Positions 39,251 to 47,521 of a stretch of DNA of 64,000 nt are shown here, piece after piece; within the stretch, counting starts at the first letter, position 1, and each line of letters opens with the position of its first letter. Both the position numbers and the translations under genes were made by a program. The notes beneath the pieces were generated by a model. It had not been told where the DNA came from. It did no database searches and saw only the letters and a program-made list of their open reading frames with translations. Origin of the DNA: Terriglobia bacterium (GTDB taxonomy: Bacteria > Acidobacteriota > Terriglobia > Terriglobales > Acidobacteriaceae); NCBI GenBank assembly GCA_020073565.1, contig JAIQEY010000021.1, forward strand, positions 30,013 through 94,012, read 5' to 3'.

Positions 39251-40876
39251 ATGACTTGGGCACTCACCTCCTACACGCTGACGCTGAACCTCGCCCCAAA
39301 AGGCGTGATGCCCTACCTGCGCCAGCACTTCCTCGACAAGACTTTCCAGGGACTCTACCAGATCAACGGCTTCGACCTGGCGCTGCTGGTCCCGTATTTC
39401 ATAGTCCTAATCATTCTGGCAGCCTACGGAGCGCACCGTTACTGGCTCGTCTATCTCTATTACAAGAACAAAAAGAATAAGACGACCGAACCGCCAGCTC
39501 ATTTCGACGACCTGCCCCGCGTCACCGTACAGTTGCCGATCTTCAACGAGCAATACGTCGTCGACCGCCTGCTTGAGGCCGTGTGCAAGATCGATTACCC
39601 CCGCGAAAAACTCGACATTCAACTGCTCGACGACTCGACCGACGAGACGGTTGAGGTCGCGCGCGCGCTGGTCGAACGTTACGCCGCCCTGGGACATCCG
39701 GTGACGTATCTGCACCGCGACAATCGTTCCGGCTTCAAGGCTGGCGCTCTGGCGGAAGGCCTGAAGACTGCCAAGGGCGAATTCGTCGCCATCTTCGACG
39801 CCGACTTTGTTCCCTCGCCCGACTTCCTGCTCAAGTGCATCCACCACTTCACCGATCCCAAGATCGGCATGGTGCAAACCCGCTGGACGCATATCAACCG
39901 CAATTACTCGTTCCTGACCGAGGTCGAAGCGATGCTGCTCGACGGCCACTTCGTGATGGAACACTCGGGACGCGCCCGCAGCGGCAAGTTCTTCAACTTC
40001 AACGGCACCGCCGGCATGTGGCGGCGAGTTGCCATTGAGGAAGCGGGCGGCTGGGAACACGACACGCTGACCGAAGACACGGACCTCTCGTATCGCGCCC
40101 AGCTCAAGGGCTGGAAGTTTATTTATCTGCAGGACGTCGAATGCCCGGCCGAGTTGCCGATCGAAATGACCGCCTTCAAAACCCAGCAGGCGCGCTGGGC
40201 CAAGGGCCTGATCCAGGTGTCCAAGAAGATACTGCCCAGGGTTCTGTCGAGCGACGCGCCGCGGCCGGTCAAGGTCGAAGCCTGTTATCACCTCACCGCC
40301 AATCTCAGCTATCCGCTCATGATCGTGCTTTCGGTGCTCTTGCTTCCGGCCATGATCATCCGTTTTTATCAGGGCTGGTTCCAGATGCTCTACATCGACC
40401 TGCCGCTGTTCATGGCGTCCACGTTCTCGATCTCGAGTTTCTACCTGGTCTCGCAGAAGGAACTGTTTCCCAAAACCTGGCCCCGGGCTCTGCTCTACCT
40501 GCCGTTTCTGATGGCCCTGGGAATCGGACTGACTATCACGAATACTCGCGCGGTGCTTGAGGCGCTGGTCGGCAAGCAGACGGCCTTCGCCCGCACTCCG
40601 AAGTATCGCGTCGAGTCCCGGAAAGATAAGGTGGGCGCAACCAAGTATCGCAAGCGCCTGGGATGGGTGCCCTGGCTCGAACTGATGATCGGCACCTACT
40701 TCGCCTTAGCCATTTACTACGCCATCGACAATGAAAACTACTTCACCGTCCCGTTCCTGCTGCTGTTTGTGATTGGCTACTGGTACACGGGCCTGATGTC
40801 GCTCTTGCAGGGTCGCTTCTCGGGACTGTCGGTGGGCGCTGAGACCCACAGCAAACCGTTCCCGGTGGGAGTGTAG
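39251..40876 (+). CDS. Membrane glycosyltransferase family 2 (cellulose synthase/CSLA-like)
   Basis: 541 residues. One N-terminal transmembrane helix precedes the GT-A domain: VTVQLPIFNE, LLDDSTDETVEVA, IFDADFVPSPDFL (DxD-type), ETLTEDTDLSYRAQLKGW and the processive-synthase signature QQARWAKG. Four or five transmembrane helices follow (from about residue 350). Such enzymes polymerise beta-linked hexose chains (cellulose, mannan or glucomannan) and export them. There is no PilZ domain or partner bcsB nearby, which favours a CSLA-like glucan/mannan synthase over cellulose synthase proper. Faces the GAF-TonB gene tail to tail, 15 bp apart. Confidence 0.88.
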   Translation: MTWALTSYTLTLNLAPKGVMPYLRQHFLDKTFQGLYQINGFDLALLVPYFIVLIILAAYGAHRYWLVYLYYKNKKNKTTEPPAHFDDLPRVTVQLPIFNEQYVVDRLLEAVCKIDYPREKLDIQLLDDSTDETVEVARALVERYAALGHPVTYLHRDNRSGFKAGALAEGLKTAKGEFVAIFDADFVPSPDFLLKCIHHFTDPKIGMVQTRWTHINRNYSFLTEVEAMLLDGHFVMEHSGRARSGKFFNFNGTAGMWRRVAIEEAGGWEHDTLTEDTDLSYRAQLKGWKFIYLQDVECPAELPIEMTAFKTQQARWAKGLIQVSKKILPRVLSSDAPRPVKVEACYHLTANLSYPLMIVLSVLLLPAMIIRFYQGWFQMLYIDLPLFMASTFSISSFYLVSQKELFPKTWPRALLYLPFLMALGIGLTITNTRAVLEALVGKQTAFARTPKYRVESRKDKVGATKYRKRLGWVPWLELMIGTYFALAIYYAIDNENYFTVPFLLLFVIGYWYTGLMSLLQGRFSGLSVGAETHSKPFPVGV

Positions 40877-40891
40877 CTACGAGGCTGAGTC

Positions 40892-42313
40892 TTAAGGCAG
40901 CTTGAACTCTATGGTGATCTGGGTTTGGGTCTTCACTGGCTCCCCGTTCAGCTCATAGGGTGCGTAGCGCCAGCGCTGCACCGCGTCCTCCGCTGCCCTT
41001 GCAAGCACGGGCGACCCCTGGACAGCGGCCACGTCATGGACGGTTCCATCCTCGTAGATCGTCGCGCCCAAAATGACTTTACCCTGCAATCGAAGCAGGA
41101 GCGCCTGCGCCGGATAAACCGGAGCCACGCGGCGGATCAAATGACCGCCGGTGACGCCCTTGGAAATTGCCGCGGCAGAAAGCGCCGGGGTAGCGACAGG
41201 AGTTGTGACCATTCCCCCGAGGACGCTGGCACTGGGCATGGGCGGCGGAAGCGACGGTGGCTCCACCACGAACGCTTCAACGACCGGGGGGGCTGAGGCC
41301 TTATCCGACGCCTTAGCGGGGTTGGCCACCACCAAAGCAGCATCTCCACTCAACAACGGCCGATCCTCCTCAGTAGTCTTGGTCGGGGGCATGACTTCGG
41401 CCTTCGACTTCTCAGAAATGACGTCGACTTTCGATGCCATCTTGACTGGGATTCCGGCAGAGGATTTTGCCGGAAACACAGATTCGCCGCCGGGGTTCGG
41501 CTTCCACACTGGATCGTTATCCGGCGGATGGGCAGACACCACCGTACCCGCAGCCGTCGGCTGAACAATAGTTTTCAAGCTGGCCTCGACGGGGCCACGC
41601 CAACCCAGCCAGATCACCGCTCCCAGAAGAGTAGCCAGCAGTGCGATGCCACCCAGAACAAAGGGCCGGGCGCGCCTGCCTAGCAGAACCGCCGCAACAT
41701 CGCGTACCCGATCCGACCCCGGAAGAAGCCCTGGCTCCGGCGGCTCTTCCGCCCGTGCTTTGCTCGCGGGGGTGGCGCCATAGGGCTTCGTTGCGCGCGC
41801 GCGCTCCGCCAGAGTTGTCAGTTGTTGGAGAAACGCAAGATGCTGTTCTGTAAAGGCCGCGGGCTCGGTCGAAAACACTTCAAGAATCCCGTTGATCCCG
41901 CGCCATCCCTGAATCGGCAAGACCGCAATCGAACGCAACCCCAGGCTGCGGCACACGTCCACGTCGACCAGACGATCGTCCTCTGTGTCGACGCAATATT
42001 CCAATTGGCCGGTGCGCAAGCACTCGCCCGAGATCCCGGTGTCCGCCCCCAGGTGCGCGCCCAATGGCGGAGCGGTTTCCCCACTCCTGGCCCGGCACAC
42101 CATCGCACCGTCTTTCCACATCGCGAGGGCAGCTCCCGACGCGCCTGTACAGCGTAGCGCCGCCTCTGCGATGGCCCCCAGAATCGAATCGAGTCTTTGA
42201 TCTCCCAGGTTTATGATCTCTTTCAGGGACGTAAGGATCGTTGCCTCATCCGGATCGAGAGATCCGCGGAAAGTTGTTTCCGGCACACGACCGCGTGAGG
42301 AAATAGGGAACAT
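40892..42313 (-). CDS. GAF-transmembrane-TonB fusion protein
   Basis: 473 residues. N-terminal GAF domain (about 20-180; DSILGAIAEAALRCTGASGAALAMW, DVCRSLGLRSIAVLPI), then a transmembrane helix (FVLGGIALLATLLGAVIWLGW, about 220), a Pro/Ala/Lys-rich spacer (about 250-390) and a C-terminal TonB domain (VYPAQALLLRLQGKVILGATIYEDG through YELNGEPVKTQTQITIEF). The GAF should be cytoplasmic and the TonB domain periplasmic. ATG 42313 is taken since a strong promoter lies upstream; the open frame continues to 42697, but its 5' part overlaps the rubrerythrin-like gene. No ExbB/D is nearby. Confidence 0.82.
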   Translation of the reverse strand: MFPISSRGRVPETTFRGSLDPDEATILTSLKEIINLGDQRLDSILGAIAEAALRCTGASGAALAMWKDGAMVCRARSGETAPPLGAHLGADTGISGECLRTGQLEYCVDTEDDRLVDVDVCRSLGLRSIAVLPIQGWRGINGILEVFSTEPAAFTEQHLAFLQQLTTLAERARATKPYGATPASKARAEEPPEPGLLPGSDRVRDVAAVLLGRRARPFVLGGIALLATLLGAVIWLGWRGPVEASLKTIVQPTAAGTVVSAHPPDNDPVWKPNPGGESVFPAKSSAGIPVKMASKVDVISEKSKAEVMPPTKTTEEDRPLLSGDAALVVANPAKASDKASAPPVVEAFVVEPPSLPPPMPSASVLGGMVTTPVATPALSAAAISKGVTGGHLIRRVAPVYPAQALLLRLQGKVILGATIYEDGTVHDVAAVQGSPVLARAAEDAVQRWRYAPYELNGEPVKTQTQITIEFKLP

Positions 42314-42612
42314 TTTCCCCGACGAGACACCCTTAGTTTGCGCTACACCCACAAATTTCTCTCGAAACGAAAGATTGCCCGACCCAACCGGCAGAACACA
42401 AGCAGCGCACGGTGTTTGCGCGCAAGTATCTTCCAAGTCCCCACCCAGTGTCAAGCAATGTATTTGCCTCTTGCACTCCAGACTGTGCACATTAGTACAT
42501 CCGCGGGCGGGGAGGAAGGCCTGATCCCAACCTTCAAGGCTGGCCCTGAGGCGCACTGTTCGGGCAGAGCGCGGCACGGGCCTGGTCTCGGAGGATGCCC
42601 CCGGCAATCCTC
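42314..42612. other. Leader region of the GAF-TonB gene
   Basis: 299 bp between the rubrerythrin-like gene and the GAF-TonB gene. It holds a strong promoter match (42425-42454) and otherwise nothing recognisable. A Cys-rich reading in the GAF-TonB frame is judged non-coding. Confidence 0.5.
42425..42454 (-). promoter_or_regulatory. Sigma-70-type promoter for the GAF-TonB gene
   Basis: On the minus strand a perfect TTGACA (42449-42454) is 18 bp from GATACT (42425-42430). Transcription would start about 105 nt before the ATG at 42313. Confidence 0.55.
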
Positions 42613-43272
42613 TCAGCTGACGGCCTCGTGTTTCTCGCGAAAATGATAGCAGACCTTGCAGACGCGGAAGTTCGCGCTCCTGGTCATGTATCCACACTGG
42701 TGGCAGACGTAGTAGGTCACCCTGTCTGAGTTCCGGGAAGTTCCAATGTGCTCCGCGGCCTCCGTGAAGTACTTGACCAGGGATAACTCCGTCCCGCTGG
42801 CATCGCCCATGGCTCGCCTGGCAGCCACGAAGTTCTCACGTTTCAACGCGGAGACCATCGTGGGAAAGGCTTCCGCCTCATAGCTTAAATGCAACGCGAT
42901 CTCGGCACGAAGATTCTCTTCGGTCGAGTTCACTTCGAAGTTTTCGAGAACAGCTTCCGGCTGCTGCCCGAGTTTCTTCAGGGCCGTCGCCAGGTTGCGT
43001 GCATGGACTTGCTGGCTCTGTGCGGCCGCACGAAACAAACTGGCCACAGGCCCGTATCCCTCCTCGTCAGCCTTCTTTGCGAAGGCGCTCGATCGCAGCA
43101 TGGCGTTGTTCTCCAGATTCCATGCGTCATTCAAAATCTTGACGCTCGTCAGAGCGTCTCTTGCTCTCGTCGGACTGGGCACCTCAGCCGCGCTTTGCAA
43201 CACCAGTAGCCCGATCAGCGTCACACCCCATGCAACGAGTACTCTAGACACACTTGCCCTGTTGAAATCCAT
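42613..43272 (-). CDS. Exported rubrerythrin-like protein with degenerate iron site
   Basis: 219 residues. An N-terminal signal or anchor helix (VLVAWGVTLIGLLVLQSAAE) is followed by a ferritin-like four-helix region (LNDAWNLENNAML, RAAAQSQQVHARNL, LHLSYEAEAFPTM) and a C-terminal rubredoxin-like knuckle (YYVCHQCGYMTRSANFRVCKVC). Rubrerythrins reduce peroxide with a diiron site. Here the second-helix ExxH ligand pair reads QxxH and the last-helix ExxH reads ExxL, so the diiron site looks incomplete. ATG 43272 has GGAGGAGG just upstream, a very strong ribosome-binding site. Next in line on this strand is the GAF-TonB gene. Confidence 0.8.
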   Translation of the reverse strand: MDFNRASVSRVLVAWGVTLIGLLVLQSAAEVPSPTRARDALTSVKILNDAWNLENNAMLRSSAFAKKADEEGYGPVASLFRAAAQSQQVHARNLATALKKLGQQPEAVLENFEVNSTEENLRAEIALHLSYEAEAFPTMVSALKRENFVAARRAMGDASGTELSLVKYFTEAAEHIGTSRNSDRVTYYVCHQCGYMTRSANFRVCKVCYHFREKHEAVS

Positions 43273-43675
43273 AAACACCTCCTCCAGTCCGATTGTTTTT
43301 CCTACAAAAGCAGGCAGGACGAGCGGCTTGCATTCCTGATGGCAATTGCTGGGCCATCTGCCCGGGGCGCTGAATTGGCGGAGGGAAAGCAGATTCGGGA
43401 TTCCCAGCTGCCTTCCCCAGAGCAAGTTCTCTGCACGCGTACAGAAATTGAACGCCAACCATCTAGAAGCTTGCATCGATCCTTTGCGCACGAAGTCCAA
43501 ATCTTCGGGCCACGCCAACAAGCGAGTAGATAGTCTGATGAATCCTGTAAAAAAGGTTGGCACCCTGCGACTGGGCTACCTCCACCGCACCAAACTAACC
43601 AACTTGGGAAAGACCTGACCGCATGTTAGCCTGAGAATGCTCTGGTTTCTCGCAGTACCTCCGCCTTAAGAGGCG

Positions 43676-44920
43676 TTGCCGGGACCCAATCTAAGAAAGC
43701 TCTTAAGGACAGTCGAAGCACTCGCGGACCTGGGTCCGGAACTCACAGCCGACCGTGACTTCCGCCAGACGGCGCGTACTATGCTCACGGCGATTATTGA
43801 GGCCGCTGGAGCCCGCGAAGCTGTCTTGTTCTCCTTTGGAGAGCGTCCTTCCTTACTCACCTCCGTCGACGCCCAAGGATTTGCGCTCCTCCCCGAACCG
43901 GCCTCGATTCCCCTCCTCCCTCGTCATGTTCACACCCTGACCGCCGCCGCCGGGCCGGTCCTCCTGAACAGCTCAACCTACGATGTCTTCCTGAGTTCGA
44001 ACGGCAATGTGGCTCCCGAATTGTTCAAGTGCATCTGCCCCCTGAAGGTTCGTGGCAAGCTCGCAGGAGTGGTTGCCCTGGGACGGCGCCCTGGCGATGC
44101 CGTCTACGAAGAGGATGCGCTCGACGCCCTCCAACTCCTCGGCAACTACGTGGCGCTGGCGATCCAGAATCACACTCTCAGCCAGACGCTTGCTCAACGG
44201 GTCTCAGAAAATCTGCGATTGCTCGCTTCCCTCCATGGGTTCTACGACAACGCCCTGGAAGCGTTTGCGAGTGCGATTGATGTGAAGCACGTGAATATTC
44301 ACGGACATTCCCTGCGTGTGGGCCGCTATTCGCAGGCCATCGGCGAAGCCCTGGGCATGGACGCCAATGACGTCTCTTCCCTACGCTCTGCCGGATACCT
44401 GCACGATATTGGCAAGGTCGCTGTGGACCGGCGCCTGTTCGAAAAACCCTCGTCGCTCGACCCGCAGGAACTGCGCGAAATGAAAGACCATACCGTGGTC
44501 GGTCACCAGATCGTCAGCCATGTGCAGTTCCCCTGGCCGCAGATCCCGGAGATCGTGCGTTGGCACCATGAGCGGGGAGATGGCTCCGGCTATCCGGACG
44601 GCATCCGCGGCGACGAGACGCCGCTTGCGGTGCGCATCGTCGGCTTGGCCGACGCGTTTGACGCGATGACCAGCGAGCGTCCCTACCGCGAACGCCTGAC
44701 GGTCGGAAGCACGCTGCAGGAACTGATTCGCCTGACTCCACAAAAATTCGATGCGGATGCCGTCCATGCCCTGCTCATCCAAATCCGACGCGACGCCGTG
44801 GGAAGCAATCCCATCCCTGTACTGGAACCGGATCTGCTCGACCTTTCCCCTACCGGCGTGGACGAACTCGCCGCCACCCTCCAGCACAAGCTCAGCCACG
44901 GACGAACTTACCTGACGTAG
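43676..44920 (+). CDS. GAF-HD-GYP phosphodiesterase-like protein
   Basis: 414 residues. N-terminal GAF-like sensor (about 10-165), then an HD-GYP domain: HGHSLRVGRYSQAIGEALGM, YLHDIGKVAV with the HD pair near 243 and RWHHERGDGSGYPDG near 295 (the GYP motif). HD-GYP enzymes cleave cyclic-di-GMP, so this is a likely second-messenger regulator controlled by its GAF domain. The start is TTG 43676 because a TAA stop lies three codons upstream and no ATG is near; the ribosome-binding site is poor. Divergent from the rubrerythrin-like gene. Confidence 0.88.
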   Translation: MPGPNLRKLLRTVEALADLGPELTADRDFRQTARTMLTAIIEAAGAREAVLFSFGERPSLLTSVDAQGFALLPEPASIPLLPRHVHTLTAAAGPVLLNSSTYDVFLSSNGNVAPELFKCICPLKVRGKLAGVVALGRRPGDAVYEEDALDALQLLGNYVALAIQNHTLSQTLAQRVSENLRLLASLHGFYDNALEAFASAIDVKHVNIHGHSLRVGRYSQAIGEALGMDANDVSSLRSAGYLHDIGKVAVDRRLFEKPSSLDPQELREMKDHTVVGHQIVSHVQFPWPQIPEIVRWHHERGDGSGYPDGIRGDETPLAVRIVGLADAFDAMTSERPYRERLTVGSTLQELIRLTPQKFDADAVHALLIQIRRDAVGSNPIPVLEPDLLDLSPTGVDELAATLQHKLSHGRTYLT

Positions 44921-44930
44921 CCTGCACTTC

Positions 44931-44980
44931 GCTACCGGCTGCTAGCTTCTGGCTTCTAGCTAGCAGCCAGAAGCAAGAGG
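44931..44980. repeat. CTAGCTTCTGG-type repeat with hairpin
   Basis: CTTCTGGCT pairs with AGCCAGAAG around a TCTAGCTAGC loop, with GCTGCTAGC on the flank. Combines the AGC-array motif with a strong stem; follows the HD-GYP gene. Confidence 0.55.
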
Positions 44981-45020
44981 CTTCGGATCTGCGGCCGCCG
45001 GTGTAGAATCGAGGCTCAAG

Positions 45021-45061
45021 TTCGACGCAATGATGACCATGTACTGTTGACGTGCGTCGAA
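45021..45061. promoter_or_regulatory. Inverted repeat in the tkt leader
   Basis: TTCGACGCA (45021-45029) and TGCGTCGAA (45053-45061) are perfect complements 23 bp apart and enclose a TTGACG. A possible operator for the sugar block; alternatively an mRNA stem. Confidence 0.35.
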
Positions 45062-45124
45062 AGTATTGCTGTGTCATCCAACATTGTGGGACCTCAGACT
45101 GAGTGATCCGTGCCGGGAGGACTG

Positions 45125-47203
45125 ATGGCAGTTAGCGACCAGACGGTAGTCACAGGTACGCAACTTGACCAGCTGTGTATCAATACGATCCGCACCCTTT
45201 CGATGGACGCAGTGCAGAAAGCGAACTCGGGGCATCCGGGAACACCGATGGCGCTCGCCCCGGTCGCCTATTGCCTGTGGCAGCAGTTTCTGCGCTATGA
45301 CCCGCAAGATCCGATCTGGCCCAATCGCGACCGATTCGTCCTGTCCAACGGGCACGCCTCCATGCTGCTTTACTCGCTGCTTCATCTGGCCGGCGTGCGT
45401 GCCGTCAATTCGAAGTACGAGCGGCTGACCGACCCCGCAGTTTCGCTCGATGAAATCAAAAACTTCCGCCAACTGAACAGTAAAACGCCGGGTCATCCCG
45501 AATACCGCTGGACCTCAGGCGTTGAAACCACTACCGGCCCGCTCGGCCAGGGTGTCGCGAACAGTGTAGGCATGGCGATCAGCGGCCGCTGGCTGGCCCA
45601 GTATTTCAATCGGCCCGGGTTCGAACTCTTCAATTTCAACGTCTGGGTCATCTGCGGCGACGGTGACATGATGGAGGGAATCTCCTCCGAAGCTGCCTCG
45701 GTTGCCGGACACCTGAAACTCTCCAACCTGTGTTGGATCTACGACAACAACAAGATCACGATCGAGGGCAAGACCGACCTGGCGTTCAGCGAAGATGTCG
45801 CTGCCCGATTCCAGGGCTATGGCTGGGATGTCACCCACGTCCATGACGCCAACGACTTGGGGAAACTCGCCAACGCCTATAACCACGCGCTCAGCATCCA
45901 GGACCGTCCCAAGCTCATCATCGTCGATAGTCATATCGGGTTCGGCGCTCCCAACCGTCAGGACACGAAAGAAGCGCATGGCGAACCGCTCGGCGAAGAA
46001 GAAATCAAACTGGCCAAGCGTTCCTATGGATGGCCCGAGGATGCCAGGTTTCTAGTGCCCGACGGCGTACGCGAAAACTTCCGCGATGTCATGGGCAAGC
46101 GCGGACGCCAGTTGCGCGAGCAATGGCACACGCTCTACAACAAGTACGCCGAACAGCATGCGGAACTGGCGCTCCAACTCGACCGCATGCTGCATCGGCA
46201 GCTTCCCGACGGCTGGGACAAAGACCTTCCCACCTTCCCGCCGGACGCCAAAGGCTTAGCCACGCGCGACTCTTCTTCCAAAGTTCTGAATGCCATTGCC
46301 AAGAACCACCCGTGGTTGATGGGCGGATCCGCCGATCTCTATCCCTCCACCAAAACCCGGCTGACCTTCGAGGGAGTGGGCGATTTTGAAGCGGGCCAAT
46401 ACAACGGACGCAACTTCCACTTCGGCATCCGGGAACACGCCATGGGAGCGATCGTGAACGGCATGTCGCTGTCAAAGATCCGTCCCTACGGCTCGACCTT
46501 CATGATCTTCAGCGACTACATGAAGGCGCCGATCCGGCTCTCGGCAATTATGGAGGTGCCGGCGATCTGGATCTTCACGCACGATTCCATCGGCGTAGGC
46601 GAAGACGGTCCGACTCACCAGCCCATCGAGCAACTGGCATCGCTACGCGCCGTCCCCGGCCTCACAACCCTGCGACCCTCGGATGCCAACGAGGTTGTCG
46701 AGGCATGGAGAGCGATCATGAAGCTGCAACACGAACCTGCGGCTCTGATCCTGACCAGGCAAGCTCTGCCCACCTTGGATCGCGCGAAATATGCTTCCGC
46801 CGAGGGCGTGGCACGCGGCGCCTACGTTCTAGCAGACGCGGACGGTGGCAAACCGCAGGTAATCCTTCTCGCCACCGGCAGCGAAGTCAGCATCTGTGTG
46901 GATGCCTACGAGAAACTCAAACAGGAAGGCATTCAGGCACGGGTGGTCAGCATGCCCTCGTGGGACATCTTCGAGCACCAGGACAAGGCCTATCGCGATC
47001 AAGTTTTGCCACCCGCCGTCACCGCGCGTGTGGCGGTCGAGCAAGCCTCGACCTTCGGTTGGGCGCAATACGTCGGCACACAAGGACATGTGATTGGCAT
47101 GCACACCTTCGGAGCTTCCGCGCCCCTCAAAGACTTACAGAAGAAATTCGGCTTTAACCCTGATGCAGTCATGCAGGCGGCTCGGGAACTAGTCGGCAAG
47201 TAA
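45125..47203 (+). CDS. tkt: Transketolase
   Basis: 692 residues. Thiamine-diphosphate enzyme moving two-carbon units in the non-oxidative pentose phosphate pathway. Family blocks: ANSGHPGTPMALAP, WTSGVETTTGPLGQG, the TPP-binding ICGDGDMMEGISSEAASVAG, GVGEDGPTHQPIEQLASLRA and the C-terminal lipoyl-type domain. ATG 45125 follows GGGAGG at five-base spacing; a GTG at 45110 would be too early. It heads the sugar block; tal-pgi begins 318 bp later, after hairpin repeats. Confidence 0.95.
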   Translation: MAVSDQTVVTGTQLDQLCINTIRTLSMDAVQKANSGHPGTPMALAPVAYCLWQQFLRYDPQDPIWPNRDRFVLSNGHASMLLYSLLHLAGVRAVNSKYERLTDPAVSLDEIKNFRQLNSKTPGHPEYRWTSGVETTTGPLGQGVANSVGMAISGRWLAQYFNRPGFELFNFNVWVICGDGDMMEGISSEAASVAGHLKLSNLCWIYDNNKITIEGKTDLAFSEDVAARFQGYGWDVTHVHDANDLGKLANAYNHALSIQDRPKLIIVDSHIGFGAPNRQDTKEAHGEPLGEEEIKLAKRSYGWPEDARFLVPDGVRENFRDVMGKRGRQLREQWHTLYNKYAEQHAELALQLDRMLHRQLPDGWDKDLPTFPPDAKGLATRDSSSKVLNAIAKNHPWLMGGSADLYPSTKTRLTFEGVGDFEAGQYNGRNFHFGIREHAMGAIVNGMSLSKIRPYGSTFMIFSDYMKAPIRLSAIMEVPAIWIFTHDSIGVGEDGPTHQPIEQLASLRAVPGLTTLRPSDANEVVEAWRAIMKLQHEPAALILTRQALPTLDRAKYASAEGVARGAYVLADADGGKPQVILLATGSEVSICVDAYEKLKQEGIQARVVSMPSWDIFEHQDKAYRDQVLPPAVTARVAVEQASTFGWAQYVGTQGHVIGMHTFGASAPLKDLQKKFGFNPDAVMQAARELVGK

Positions 47204-47521
47204 AGTTGGTTTTCAAATGGGTTTGGGAAGGGCACGGCTTTACAGGTTGCGGAAAAACACCCGAACGTGAGGACGACTGTGGAAGAGCGGCCCTTTAGGG
47301 CCGCGTAAGCTCTCTACAATCAAGGTGGGCTTCAGCCCCGGTGGTCGTTTTCGCTCGGCCCATTGCATTTTTCCGCAGCCTGTTCAGCCGTGCCGCTCAG
47401 CCTAAGAACAATGCGGGCGGGCTTTAGCCCCTGAGGGCCACGTTCTTGACCCTCTGCGTGTAACCATTTTTTAACGTCGGGCAGTTACTCTTCTGCCTGG
47501 GGTGTTAGCAAGGAGAAGCTC
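47204..47521. repeat. Intergenic region with GC-rich palindromes
   Basis: 318 bp with no gene. A perfect palindrome GCGGCCCTTTAGGGCCGC lies at 47287-47304. Motifs of the form GGGCTTCAGCCCC and GGGCTTTAGCCCC follow near 47330 and 47415, suggesting a dispersed GGCTnnAGCC repeat family. Just before 47522 is AAGGAG for tal-pgi. Confidence 0.5.

Noticed and set aside
39407..40291. A 294-codon leftward frame opposite the glycosyltransferase
   Set aside because: Antisense shadow; the GT2 frame has all family motifs.
42314..42697. Cys-rich N-terminal extension of the GAF-TonB protein
   Set aside because: It overlaps the rubrerythrin-like gene and covers a strong TTGACA promoter, so it is taken as leader DNA.
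47287..47304. Perfect palindrome as a terminator for tkt
   Set aside because: No T run follows, and similar GGCT/AGCC palindromes nearby suggest a repeat family.
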